A stretch of DNA of 64,000 nt from Opitutaceae bacterium (GTDB taxonomy: Bacteria > Verrucomicrobiota > Verrucomicrobiia > Opitutales > Opitutaceae). Location of the stretch: assembly GCA_014879845.1 (NCBI GenBank), contig JACSRI010000113.1, forward strand, positions 1-64,000, given 5' to 3'. The notes under the pieces are model-generated. The model searched no databases. It was not told the origin of the DNA and saw nothing but the letters and a program-made list of their open reading frames with translations. Positions within the stretch are counted from its first letter, which is position 1. Every line of letters starts with the position of its first letter. Below, one piece after another: positions 1-7,732 of this stretch. The translations under genes were made by a program, and so were the position numbers.

Positions 1-1
1 G

Positions 2-1285
2 GTCGTCGAGCTGACCGACGACACCACCGACCCGGCCGTGTGGGGGAAAAACTTCCCGCTGCAGTACGACGACTACAAGCGCACCGTCGACCAGGTGCGC
101 ACGCGCTACGGCGGCAGCGAGGCCCTGCCGAGGACGCCCACCGAGGCCGATCCCCGCGGCGTGGTCGCGCAGTCCAAGATCGAGGAGGACCCGCGCCTGA
201 AGAAGATGTGGGCCGGCTACGCCTTCGCCCGCGACTTCCGCGAAGAGCGAGGCCATGCCTACATGCTCATCGACCAGCAGTTCACCGAGCGCCAGCAGGT
301 CAAGCAGCCCGGCACCTGCCTCAACTGCCACGCCTCCACCTACGTGGCGATGAAGAAGGCAGGCGAGGGCGACATCATGAAGGGCTTCGAGAAGATCAAC
401 CAGCTGCCCTACGCCGAGGCGACCAAGCTGGTCGAGCATCCCGTTGCCTGCATCGATTGCCACGACTCCCAGACCATGGCGCTGCGCATCACGCGCCCGG
501 CCTTCATCGAGGGCATCGCCGCCGCCAAGGCCGCCGAGGGCGTGCAGGGCTACGACGTCAACCGCGACGCCACCCGCCAGGAGCTGCGCTCCTACGTCTG
601 CGCGCAGTGCCACGTCGAATACCACTTCAAGGGCCCGGAAAAGCGCCTCACCTACCCGTGGAAGAACGGCCTGAAGGTCGAGCAGGTCATGGCCTACTAC
701 GACGAGGCGGGCTTCAAGGACTGGACGCATGCCGACACCGGCGCCCCGGCCCTGAAGGCCCAGCATCCCGAGTTCGAGATGTGGAGCCAGGGCATCCACG
801 CGCGCTCCGGCGTGGCCTGCGCCGACTGCCACATGCCCTACAAGCGCGAGGGCGCGCACAAGGTCAGCGACCACCACGTGCAGAGCCCGCTGCTCAACAT
901 CAACCGCGCCTGCCAGACCTGCCACAAGTGGCCGGAGGAGGAGATGAAGCAGCGCGTCGAGCAGATCCAGACCCGCACCTTCCAGCTGCGCAACGTCGCC
1001 ATGGACGCGCTCATGGCACTGATCGACGACCTGAAGGCCGCCAAGGCCGCGGGCGCGACCGACGACGATCTCAAGGAAGCGCGCGACTACCAGCGCAAGG
1101 CGCAGTTCTACTTCGACTTTGTCGAGGCGGAGAACTCCACGGGCTTCCACGCCCCGGGTGAGGCTGCGCGCATCCTGGGCGAGTCGATCGACTTCAGCCG
1201 CAAAGGCCAGAACGCGCTGCGCGCCCTGCGCTTCCCGACGCAGACCGTCTCGACGCCCGCGGGCACACCCGTGGCGGTGAACTGA
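2..1285 (+). CDS. nrfA: Ammonia-forming cytochrome c nitrite reductase (5' truncated by window)
   Basis: Periplasmic pentaheme enzyme reducing nitrite to ammonium with six electrons, normally paired with the quinol-oxidising NrfH. The frame is open to the window edge, so the N-terminus and signal peptide lie outside. Five c-type heme motifs are visible: CLNCH (nt 317), CIDCH (449), CAQCH (599), CADCH (818) and CQTCH (911). The family signature CHVEYHF follows the third and contains the catalytic tyrosine position. The GIH segment before the fourth carries the catalytic histidine position. The first motif binds the active-site heme in this family. It is CxxCH here rather than the classical CxxCK, so the distal lysine ligand is replaced by histidine, a known variant clade. 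Start and any nrfH are not visible. Confidence 0.95.
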   Translation, partial: VVELTDDTTDPAVWGKNFPLQYDDYKRTVDQVRTRYGGSEALPRTPTEADPRGVVAQSKIEEDPRLKKMWAGYAFARDFREERGHAYMLIDQQFTERQQVKQPGTCLNCHASTYVAMKKAGEGDIMKGFEKINQLPYAEATKLVEHPVACIDCHDSQTMALRITRPAFIEGIAAAKAAEGVQGYDVNRDATRQELRSYVCAQCHVEYHFKGPEKRLTYPWKNGLKVEQVMAYYDEAGFKDWTHADTGAPALKAQHPEFEMWSQGIHARSGVACADCHMPYKREGAHKVSDHHVQSPLLNINRACQTCHKWPEEEMKQRVEQIQTRTFQLRNVAMDALMALIDDLKAAKAAGATDDDLKEARDYQRKAQFYFDFVEAENSTGFHAPGEAARILGESIDFSRKGQNALRALRFPTQTVSTPAGTPVAVN

Positions 1286-1311
1286 ACCACCGCCCGGTTC
1301 GCAGGCTCACG

Positions 1312-1348
1312 CGGGCCGCATTCGTCGAGGATGCGGCCCGTTTGTCTT
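1312..1348. terminator. Bidirectional hairpin between convergent genes
   Basis: A perfect 10-bp stem (1312-1321 with 1331-1340) with a 9-nt loop is followed on the + strand by the T-rich run TTTGTCTT. It lies between the ends of nrfA and the convergent small periplasmic gene, as expected for a terminator serving both. Confidence 0.75.
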
Positions 1349-1351
1349 GGC

Positions 1352-1870
1352 TCACTTCTTCTCGAGCCGCTCCAGGATCGCCTTGCGCGGGATGAGCGGC
1401 AGCTCCGACGCGATCTGCACGTCCACGAGCAGGAGCAGCTGGTGCTCGATCTGGACGAAACGCGCCGCCGTGGCCGGGTTGAAGGCCTTGGCCACGCGTT
1501 CGTAGTACTTCTCCAAAAGGGTGAGGCGCTTGCGCTGAAACTCGATGCTGCGGTGCGTCATCTCGTCGGCCCGCACGTCGTCGATGCTCGCGTAGTTCAA
1601 GGAGAACTCCCGCAGCATGGCCACGCGCTCGCCGTTGAGCTTCGCCAGGGTGAGATCGTACTCGTGGTAGATCGGCCAGAAGCGCGCGAGCTCCTCGCTC
1701 GAGAGCTCGAGTGAGTTGGTCACGATCTCGGCCTTGGCCGCGCGCAGGTCCACGCGCAGGAGGTTGACGAAGTCCTCCTTGACCGGTGGCACCGGGGTCT
1801 CGGACTCCGCCGTGCAGACGGCCCGGGAAAGGAGGGTGAGGACGACGGCGAGGATGGGATGGGGTCTCAT
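1352..1870 (-). CDS. Small secreted or periplasmic protein of unknown function
   Basis: About 172 residues. It begins with a short basic N-terminus and a hydrophobic stretch (MRPHPILAVVLTLLSRAVC) that looks like a Sec signal peptide. The rest is amphipathic and charged, with LSSEELARFWPIYHEYD near residue 60 and a predicted helical core. The pattern resembles small periplasmic helical proteins such as Spy/CpxP, but I see no diagnostic motif and do not assign that family. The ATG at 1870 was chosen because the signal peptide starts there and the upstream extension has non-coding composition. It converges on nrfA; no functional link is evident. Confidence 0.7.
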   Translation of the reverse strand: MRPHPILAVVLTLLSRAVCTAESETPVPPVKEDFVNLLRVDLRAAKAEIVTNSLELSSEELARFWPIYHEYDLTLAKLNGERVAMLREFSLNYASIDDVRADEMTHRSIEFQRKRLTLLEKYYERVAKAFNPATAARFVQIEHQLLLLVDVQIASELPLIPRKAILERLEKK

Positions 1871-1990
1871 GGCGCGGGAAAGCGGCCCGAAGCATAGGCA
1901 CAGGTGACGAACATGCAACGACAGGCCGGCGCGCACGCGTCCGCGGGTTTCGGCCTTTCCGCCCCGAGGGCTTTGCGTCTTTCTGGTCCC

Positions 1991-2680
1991 GTGCCGCTCC
2001 TGCAGATCGACCAGCTCGCGAAATCCTACCGCGCCCCCGACGGCACGCGCCACGAGGTGCTCGACGTGCCGCACTTCGCCCTCGAGGCGGGAAGGCACGT
2101 GGCCCTGCGCGGCACGAGCGGCTCGGGCAAGACCACGCTGCTGCACTGCATCGCCGGCATCCTCGCGCCCGACCGCGGCCGCGTCGTGATCGACGGCATC
2201 GACATGGCCGCCCTGCCCGAGGCGCGGCGCGACCGCACGCGCGCGGCGCTGCTGGGCTACGTCTTCCAGACCTTCAACCTGCTGCAGGGATTCACCGTGC
2301 TCGAGAACGTGCTGCTCGGCATGGCCTTCGGCCCGGGGGCGGACACCGCGCGCGCGACCGCCCTGCTCGAGACGCTCGGCCTCGGCGGCAAGCTCCGCCA
2401 TTTCCCGCGCCAGCTCTCGACCGGCCAGCAGCAGCGCGTCGCGCTCGCGCGCGCGCTCGCCCACCGGCCCCGGCTCGTGCTCGCCGACGAGCCCACGGCC
2501 AGCCTCGACCCCGCGGCGGCCCGCGCCGCGATCGACCTGCTCCACGCCGCCTGCCGTGCCGAGGGTGCCGCGCTGCTCATGGTGAGCCACTCGCCCGAGC
2601 TGCTTGCGGGCTTCGACGAGACCCTCGACCTCACCGCGCTCAACCGCGCCGCCGCACCCGCCGTCTCCGCCGCACCATGA
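1991..2680 (+). CDS. ABC transporter ATP-binding protein (MacB/LolD type)
   Basis: Cytoplasmic ATPase of an ABC exporter or lipoprotein-release-like system. It has Walker A GTSGSGKT, a Q-loop region FQTFNL, the signature LSTGQQQR and Walker B LVLADEPTASLDP. All are intact, and the length (229 residues) is normal for the family. I place the start at the GTG at 1991, where homology to the family begins (VPLLQIDQLAKSY). An in-frame start at 1904 would add 29 residues with no recognisable similarity. The stop overlaps the permease ATG, so the two are translationally coupled. The substrate is unknown; the DUF3299 gene downstream suggests an envelope or metal-related role. Confidence 0.9.
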   Translation: MPLLQIDQLAKSYRAPDGTRHEVLDVPHFALEAGRHVALRGTSGSGKTTLLHCIAGILAPDRGRVVIDGIDMAALPEARRDRTRAALLGYVFQTFNLLQGFTVLENVLLGMAFGPGADTARATALLETLGLGGKLRHFPRQLSTGQQQRVALARALAHRPRLVLADEPTASLDPAAARAAIDLLHAACRAEGAALLMVSHSPELLAGFDETLDLTALNRAAAPAVSAAP

Positions 2681-3876
2681 CACTCGGCCGCATCATCTAC
2701 CGCAGCCTGCGCCAGCACGCGCTCTCCACCTGCGTCGCCGCGGCCTCGATCGCGCTGGCCTGCGGGCTCGCGATCACGGTGTGGGTGGTGAAGGACCAGG
2801 CGCAGACATCCTTCAGCAACGTGTCCGCCGGGTTCGACGCCGTGCTCGGCGCGCGCGGCTCGCGCCTGCAGCTGGTCCTCAACGCCGTGTTTCACCTCGA
2901 GGCGTCGCCGGGCAACATCAGCCAGGCCGACTACGAGCAGATCACCGCGCACCCCGCCGTGCTGCACGCCGTGCCGATCGCCGTGGGTGACAACTACCAC
3001 GGGTTCCGCCTCGTCGGCGTGCCCTACGACAAGCTCGCGGCCGTCGAGCTCACGCCCGGACTCACGCTCACCCTGGCAAACGGGCGGCCTTTCGCCGACG
3101 GCCACGAGGCGGTGGTGGGCTCGTTCGCTGCGCAGCGCCTCGGCCTCGCGGTCGGGTCGACGTTTCATCCCTACCATGGCCTCTACTTCGACGAGGCCGC
3201 ACAGCACGCGGAGACCTATGCGGTCGTCGGCGTGCTCCAGCCCACGAATACACCGCTCGACCGCGTCATCCTCATCCCGCTCGCCGGCGTGCAGCAGATG
3301 AGCGGCCACGCCGCCGCGACCGCGACCGACGTGAGCGCCGTGCTGATCAAGCTCCGCTCGCCCATGGCCGGCCGCTCGCTCGACCTTCTCTACAACAAGC
3401 AGGGCAACCGCCTCACCTTCGCCTGGCCGGTCGCGTCGGTGGTGGGCGAACTTTTTGGCAAGATCGCGTGGTTCCAGGACGTGCTCGCGCTCGTCGCATA
3501 TGGTGTCGCGCTGGTCGCGATCGGCTCGGTGCTGGTCAGCGTCTACAGCTCGATGACGGCGCGGCGTCGCGACATCGCGATCCTGCGCGCGCTGGGCGCG
3601 CGCCGCGCCACGGTGTTTCTCGCCGTGCTGGGCGAATCGGTCGCGACCGGACTGGCCGGCGCGCTCGGCGGACTCGCCTTGCACCTGGGCATGATGAGCG
3701 CGGCCGCCGTGATCATCCGACGCGAGACGGGGGTACAACTTGACGTGGTCGCCTGGGCGCCGGTCATGGCCCTGGTGCCGGCCGCCCTGCTGCTGCTCTG
3801 CGCCCTCGCCGGATTGGTGCCGGCTTGGAAGGCCTACCGCCTGCCGGTCGCCGACGCGCTCGCCCCGGTCTCGTGA
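2677..3876 (+). CDS. ABC transporter permease (FtsX/MacB family)
   Basis: A 399-residue inner-membrane permease. An N-terminal membrane segment (about residues 15-40) is followed by a large periplasmic MacB-type domain (about 45-250). Three C-terminal membrane helices follow, near 265-290, 310-345 and 360-390. The motif RRRDIAILRALGARR before the second C-terminal helix is typical of FtsX-like permeases. It starts at the ATG that overlaps the ATPase stop. Function is inferred as the membrane half of the exporter encoded with the preceding gene. The final gene of the presumed operon is the DUF3299 protein about 100 nt downstream. Confidence 0.9.
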   Translation: MTLGRIIYRSLRQHALSTCVAAASIALACGLAITVWVVKDQAQTSFSNVSAGFDAVLGARGSRLQLVLNAVFHLEASPGNISQADYEQITAHPAVLHAVPIAVGDNYHGFRLVGVPYDKLAAVELTPGLTLTLANGRPFADGHEAVVGSFAAQRLGLAVGSTFHPYHGLYFDEAAQHAETYAVVGVLQPTNTPLDRVILIPLAGVQQMSGHAAATATDVSAVLIKLRSPMAGRSLDLLYNKQGNRLTFAWPVASVVGELFGKIAWFQDVLALVAYGVALVAIGSVLVSVYSSMTARRRDIAILRALGARRATVFLAVLGESVATGLAGALGGLALHLGMMSAAAVIIRRETGVQLDVVAWAPVMALVPAALLLLCALAGLVPAWKAYRLPVADALAPVS

Positions 3877-3977
3877 CGCCTCCGCCCGCGCCACCGGCAC
3901 CCCGACACGACGTCGCGCGGGCTTTGACGCGACGCGATTTCCCACCAAGCTGCCCGGTCACAATTCTCGCCGCCTCG

Positions 3978-4487
3978 ATGATGCCAGCCTGCCAAGCCAC
4001 CTTCCGCCTCACCCTCGCGCTCGCCGGCGCGTTCCTCCTCGCCGACGCCGCGCCCCGGCTCCACGCCGCGGACGCGCCCGCGCCGACGTCGATCACGTGG
4101 GCCGACCTGCGTTTTCCTGTCTCGCCTCCGAAGAAGGTCGAGATCGAGGGCGTGAAGCACCCGGTGGAGACGTTCAACGAGCAGATCCCCGACAAGGTGC
4201 GCGAACTCGACAACCAGCGCATCGAGATCCGCGGCTACATGATGCCGACCGAGCTCGAAGGGAAAAACGTCCGCTCCTTCGTCCTCGTGGTCAGCCAGAA
4301 CGTCTGCTGCTACGGCGCGACGCCCGACATCAACGAGTACATCGTCGTGCGCATGACCGGAAAACCCGCGCTGCTGCTGGAGAACATGCCGATCCGCGTC
4401 GTGGGAAAACTCCACGTCGGCGACATCTACGACAACGGCTACTGGACCGGGATCTACGCGCTCGAGGGCAGCGAGGTGAAGCTGTGA
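3978..4487 (+). CDS. DUF3299 family secreted protein
   Basis: A 169-residue protein with a signal peptide (MMPACQATFRLTLALAGAFL) and a mature domain matching the DUF3299 pattern. That pattern includes the stretch RIEIRGYMMPTELEGK, a central SQNVCCYGATPDINEYIVV with adjacent cysteines, and VVGKLHVGDIYDNGYW near the end. In gammaproteobacteria such proteins sit next to MacB-like ABC genes, as in the zinc-regulated zrg locus of Vibrio. The same order occurs here, so a shared envelope or metal-linked role with the upstream transporter is plausible but not shown. Two adjacent ATGs (3978, 3981) are possible starts. Its TGA overlaps the GTG start of the next gene. Confidence 0.8.
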   Translation: MMPACQATFRLTLALAGAFLLADAAPRLHAADAPAPTSITWADLRFPVSPPKKVEIEGVKHPVETFNEQIPDKVRELDNQRIEIRGYMMPTELEGKNVRSFVLVVSQNVCCYGATPDINEYIVVRMTGKPALLLENMPIRVVGKLHVGDIYDNGYWTGIYALEGSEVKL

Positions 4488-5143
4488 TCCGCGCGCTGAT
4501 CCTGGATTTCGACGGCCTCATCCTGGATACCGAGACCTCGTGCTTCGCCGCCTGGCGGGCGCTGTTCGCCGAGCACGGGGCGGCGTACTCGCTCGAGGAC
4601 TACCTCGTGATCGTCGGCACGACCAACGCCGCGCGCGACCCCGTCGCGCTGCTGCACGAGCGCACCGGCCGCACGCATGATCGCGAGGTGCTGCGGGAGC
4701 GCCTGCGGGCGCTGGAGCACGCGCGCAACCACACGCTCGCTCCGCTGCCCGGCGTGGTCGCGCTCCTCGACCAGGCGCGCGCGCTGGGCCTGCGCCTCGC
4801 CGTGGCCTCGAGTTCGTCGCGCGGCTGGGTCGAGGGGCATCTGCGCACGCAGGGCCTGTTCGAACGCTTCGAGACGCTGGTCAATCGCAGCGACACGCTC
4901 CGGGCCAAGCCCGAGCCCGACATCTACCTGGAGGCGCTGCGCCAGCTCGACCTGCGCGCCGACGAGGCACTCGCGGTCGAGGACTCGTTCAACGGCTCGC
5001 TCGCGGCCAAGCGCGCGGGCCTGCGCTGTCTCGCCGTGCCCAATGCGATCACACACTCGCAGGATTTCTCCCACGTCGACGCGCGCCGCGACACGCTCGA
5101 GGGCCTCGACCTCGCGGCGCTGCTGCGGGAGTTCGAGAGGTAG
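4484..5143 (+). CDS. HAD-superfamily hydrolase, beta-phosphoglucomutase-like
   Basis: A 219-residue cytoplasmic phosphatase or phosphomutase of the HAD superfamily. Motif I is DFDGLILDTE near the N-terminus, with the nucleophile and acid/base aspartates. Motif II is the serine run in VASSSSRGW. The motif III lysine lies in AKPEPDIY, and motif IV is EDSFNGSLAAKRAG. A helical cap follows motif I. The GTG start at 4484 overlaps the TGA of the DUF3299 gene, indicating translational coupling. The substrate is unknown; the beta-PGM subgroup acts on sugar phosphates. The TAG stop forms the first bases of a perfect 26-bp inverted repeat. Confidence 0.88.
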   Translation: MIRALILDFDGLILDTETSCFAAWRALFAEHGAAYSLEDYLVIVGTTNAARDPVALLHERTGRTHDREVLRERLRALEHARNHTLAPLPGVVALLDQARALGLRLAVASSSSRGWVEGHLRTQGLFERFETLVNRSDTLRAKPEPDIYLEALRQLDLRADEALAVEDSFNGSLAAKRAGLRCLAVPNAITHSQDFSHVDARRDTLEGLDLAALLREFER

Positions 5144-5214
5144 GGCGAGGCCTCTGGCCGAGCCGCCCGTCTACCCCAGCCGTTGCGCGCGGCTCGGCCA
5201 GAGGCCTCGCCCTA
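5141..5214. repeat. Perfect 26-bp inverted repeat spanning two convergent stop codons
   Basis: Positions 5141-5166 are perfectly complementary to 5189-5214, with a 22-nt loop. The left arm begins with the TAG stop of the HAD gene, and the right arm ends with the complement of the TAG stop of the CinA-like gene. A 9-nt direct repeat (CTACCCCAG) occurs in the loop at 5171-5179 and again at 5212-5220. It could act as a bidirectional terminator. The length and perfection of the stem exceed a typical terminator and suggest a dispersed repeat element. No T-tract follows either arm. Confidence 0.85.
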
Positions 5215-5682
5215 CCCCAGGGACACGACCTCGACGAGCGCCGCCAGCACCTCAGCGGCCACGGCGTCCTGCATCGCGACGCGCGCGAGGCCGGGCCGCT
5301 CGACACGGCCCTCGCGCACGACCACACCGGCGTGTGCGATCGCCCAATACGCGAGCGGGTGCGTGATCCCGCGGGCCGGCGCGGGCTCGGCGTAACCCGT
5401 CGTCGCGACGGCGAGATCGCTGCCGAAGAGCCGGCACGCGCCGAGTGCCATCTGCCCGGCGATGGCGGGGCTCACCGCCTCGCAGGCCTCCGCCGCCGCG
5501 CGATCCACACCGAGGTGCCGCACCTTCTGGTCGATCGTGTAGGCGGTGATGCCGCCGAGGAAAAACTCCGAGGCCCCGCTGATCGCGCCGATCGCCGCCT
5601 GCACGCGGCCGCAGGTCAGGCTCTCGGCCACGGCGAGCGTGCGGCGGGGCGGGCCGAGGAAGAGGACGCGAAGATCGTGCAT
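5212..5682 (-). CDS. CinA C-terminal-domain protein (nicotinamide mononucleotide deamidase-like)
   Basis: A 156-residue stand-alone CinA C-terminal domain, the PncC-type NMN deamidase fold. Characteristic stretches are TLAVAESLTCGRVQAAIG, with the conserved ES and CG, then FLGGITAYTIDQKV and LAVATTGYAEP. The family converts NMN to nicotinate mononucleotide in pyridine nucleotide recycling. Length matches the single-domain form, and no N-terminal MoCF-like domain is present. The gene converges on the HAD hydrolase, and its stop lies in the 26-bp inverted repeat. The assigned start is the first ATG giving a full domain. Confidence 0.9.
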   Translation of the reverse strand: MHDLRVLFLGPPRRTLAVAESLTCGRVQAAIGAISGASEFFLGGITAYTIDQKVRHLGVDRAAAEACEAVSPAIAGQMALGACRLFGSDLAVATTGYAEPAPARGITHPLAYWAIAHAGVVVREGRVERPGLARVAMQDAVAAEVLAALVEVVSLG

Positions 5683-5792
5683 GCGTCCCGCGAACCCTAC
5701 GCGGCGGCCGCGCCGGGGCGATCCGTTTCACCGCGGCGCTGCGGCCATTATTCGTTCGCCGCGCGGGGCCCGGACTCGTGTTACTGGGCGCG

Positions 5793-6170
5793 ATGGACGC
5801 CCGACACTGGCGGAAACTCGTGACCCTGGCCGAAGGCGCGACGCAGGCCACGCTGCGCCGCCTGCCGGTGGAGCTGCGCGAGCGCGCCGCCAAGGTGCCG
5901 GTCGTCTTCGAGCCGTGGATCAGCGAGGAGGTGGCGGGCGAGGATCTCGACCCCGACTCGCTCGGCCTCTTCGTGGGCGACCCGCATGGGACGAGCGACT
6001 CCACGCATCCGATACCGCCGCAGATCTTTCTCTTCCTCGAGAGCCTCTGGGACTACGCCGAGGCGGACGAGGAGATCTTCCGCGAGGAGGTGCGCATCAC
6101 CTACCTGCACGAGCTCGGCCACTACCTCGGGCTCGACGAGGGCGACCTCGAGGAGCGCGGGCTGGAGTGA
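5793..6170 (+). CDS. Metallopeptidase family protein (minimal zincin, DUF1025-like)
   Basis: A 125-residue protein with the zinc-protease motif HELGH (YLHELGHYLGLDEGDLEERG) close to the C-terminus. This is the arrangement of the small zincin family formerly called DUF1025. The preceding region has the family pattern IFLFLESLWDYAEADEEIFREEV. No signal peptide is present, so it is likely cytoplasmic. The ATG at 5793 is preferred over an in-frame GTG at 5778, which adds only five residues. It is divergent from the CinA-like gene across about 110 bp. The natural substrate of the family is not well known. Confidence 0.85.
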   Translation: MDARHWRKLVTLAEGATQATLRRLPVELRERAAKVPVVFEPWISEEVAGEDLDPDSLGLFVGDPHGTSDSTHPIPPQIFLFLESLWDYAEADEEIFREEVRITYLHELGHYLGLDEGDLEERGLE

Positions 6171-6200
6171 GGACGGGCGTGCGCGGATTTCACCCCGGGC

Positions 6201-6761
6201 TCACTCGGCGGGCCGGCGCAGTTGCGCGATGCGCTCGCGGTTGCGGCGGATCTGCTCGTCGCGTTTTTCGATCTCGCGCTTCACAAAATCCGCGCGCTGC
6301 TCGAAGGCCTCGGCCCGGTCGGTGTTCACCACGGCGGAGAGGCGCAGCAGGTTCTGCGCATCAATGTTGTTCTGCAGCGTGAGCGCGGTGTTGGCGGCCT
6401 CGTAGCTGTCGACCATCACGTCGCGCAGGCGCCGACCGTTGACGCGCAGGCACAGGGCGTTGCCCGCGGTGTGGCGATCGCGCTCATTCTGCGGACGGCG
6501 GAAGCGCGGGGTGTTAGCCGCGAGGTTGACGAAGACGAGGTCGATCTCCGCCGCGAGTTCGGCGTCGACCTCGTGCTTGATGTTGATGAGCCAGACCTCG
6601 AGCTCGGCCAGCGTGCGGCCCTCGACCTCCCGATCGAGCGGGTCGCGCGGGGTGCAGCCGGCCCCGAGGACGGCCGCGAAGAGCGCGACCAGCGCAAATG
6701 CGCGACGCAGGATGCCGGGTGGCGTCGGGCAGCGGGGCCTGCCCCGACACTCTGCCGCCAC
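6201..6761 (-). CDS. Probable lipoprotein of unknown function
   Basis: The coding part starts with a hydrophobic segment (RRAFALVALFAAVLGAGC) ending in a cysteine that looks like a lipobox. A charged helical domain follows and finishes with FVKREIEKRDEQIRRNRER, a likely coiled coil. No in-frame ATG lies near the signal. The nearest plausible start is a GTG at 6761, and CTG codons nearer the signal are alternatives, so the N-terminus is uncertain. The motif AELEVWLINIKHEVDAELAA suggests a conserved domain I cannot name. It converges with the zincin-like gene across about 30 bp. Confidence 0.6.
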   Translation of the reverse strand: MAAECRGRPRCPTPPGILRRAFALVALFAAVLGAGCTPRDPLDREVEGRTLAELEVWLINIKHEVDAELAAEIDLVFVNLAANTPRFRRPQNERDRHTAGNALCLRVNGRRLRDVMVDSYEAANTALTLQNNIDAQNLLRLSAVVNTDRAEAFEQRADFVKREIEKRDEQIRRNRERIAQLRRPAE

Positions 6762-6845
6762 GCGAGGACGGCTCAACGCCGATCTCGCGCGCAGCGCATT
6801 TCGTTGCGGCGCGTCGGCGACACATCGTGCACGCTGGCCGGCGCC

Positions 6846-7127
6846 ATGGCCACGCCTGTCTGCCGCCTCGCCCTCAAGATCACGCCCGGCGCCCCACGCG
6901 ACGAGGTGCTCGGCGAACTCGGCGACGCCGTGCGCATCAAGCTCCGTGCGCCGCCCGTCGACGGCAAGGCGAACGATGCGCTCGTGCGTTTCCTCGCCGA
7001 GAAGCTCGGCCTGCACGCGTCCGCGGTCCGCCTCGTGGCCGGAGCGACGGGCCGGCGCAAGGTGGTCGAGATCACGGGGCTTGCCCTCGACGAAGCGCGA
7101 CGCAGGGTGTTGGCCACGTCGCCATGA
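6846..7127 (+). CDS. UPF0235/DUF167 (YggU-like) protein
   Basis: A 93-residue protein matching the YggU/DUF167 family. It has KITPGAPRDEVLGELGDAVRIKL at the start, then the signature APPVDGKANDALVRFLAEKLG and VRLVAGATGRRKVVEITG. The family has a small alpha/beta fold and no established biochemical role. The ATG at 6846 fits the family N-terminus. Its TGA overlaps the ATG of the SET-domain gene, and the SET gene in turn overlaps the LysM amidase gene, so the three form one translationally coupled unit. Confidence 0.9.
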   Translation: MATPVCRLALKITPGAPRDEVLGELGDAVRIKLRAPPVDGKANDALVRFLAEKLGLHASAVRLVAGATGRRKVVEITGLALDEARRRVLATSP

Positions 7128-7732
7128 AGCGCTCCCGCAAGTCCACCGCCCGCTCCCCACGGTCTCGAAAACCCGCGCGCTCGTCCTCACGGTCGACGAC
7201 CTCGCTCACCGCGCCCGCACCCGCGCCCGATCGCTGGTGGCGCCGCGGAGGATCCAAGATCCACCGCCACGGCCTCTTCGCCGCGTGCGACATCCCGAAG
7301 GGCACGCGCGTGATCGAATACGTCGGCCACCGGCTGACCAAGGCCCAGGGCTGGGACCGCGCCGTCACCTGGCAGGAAAAGGCGCAGGGCACGAACAAGG
7401 GTGCTGTCTATGTGTTCGAGCTGAACAAGCGCCACGATATCGACGGCAACGTGCCGTGGAACACGGCGCGCCACATCAACCATTCGTGCGAACCCAACTG
7501 CGAGCCCGAGATCATCCGCGGCCACATCTGGATCGTCGCCCAGCGCGCCATCCCCGCCGGTGAGGAACTCACCTACGACTACGGTTACGACTTCGACCTC
7601 TGGGATGAGCATCCCTGTCGCTGCGGCACGGCGAGTTGCCTCGGCTACATCGTGGGAAAGCAACATCGCTGGCGTCTGCGGCGTCTCCTCGAGAAGAAGA
7701 AACTCCTGAAGAAGCGCCCGTCCGCCTCCTGA
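7124..7732 (+). CDS. SET-domain protein-lysine methyltransferase-like protein
   Basis: A 202-residue protein with a basic, Ser/Arg/Lys-rich N-terminal tail (about residues 1-35) and a SET domain (about 40-170). SET motifs are HGLFAACDIPKGTRVIEYVG, the SAM-binding NHSCEPNCE near residue 125 and YDYGYDF. A post-SET cysteine cluster (CRCGTASC) follows, and the C-terminus is lysine-rich. SET enzymes transfer methyl groups to lysines; bacterial members occur scattered among phyla and substrates are mostly unknown. The basic tails could help it bind nucleic acid, which is inference. It overlaps both neighbours by a few bases. Confidence 0.88.
   Translation: MKRSRKSTARSPRSRKPARSSSRSTTSLTAPAPAPDRWWRRGGSKIHRHGLFAACDIPKGTRVIEYVGHRLTKAQGWDRAVTWQEKAQGTNKGAVYVFELNKRHDIDGNVPWNTARHINHSCEPNCEPEIIRGHIWIVAQRAIPAGEELTYDYGYDFDLWDEHPCRCGTASCLGYIVGKQHRWRLRRLLEKKKLLKKRPSAS

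Noticed and set aside
40..1161. Long alternative-frame ORFs inside nrfA and other genes
   Set aside because: They are Arg/Pro/Ala-rich shadow frames typical of GC-rich DNA, without family motifs, and fully overlap convincing genes.
1871..2683. N-terminal extension of the minus-strand ORF across the ABC ATPase
   Set aside because: Only the part from 1870 has a signal peptide and sensible composition; the rest is antisense shadow.
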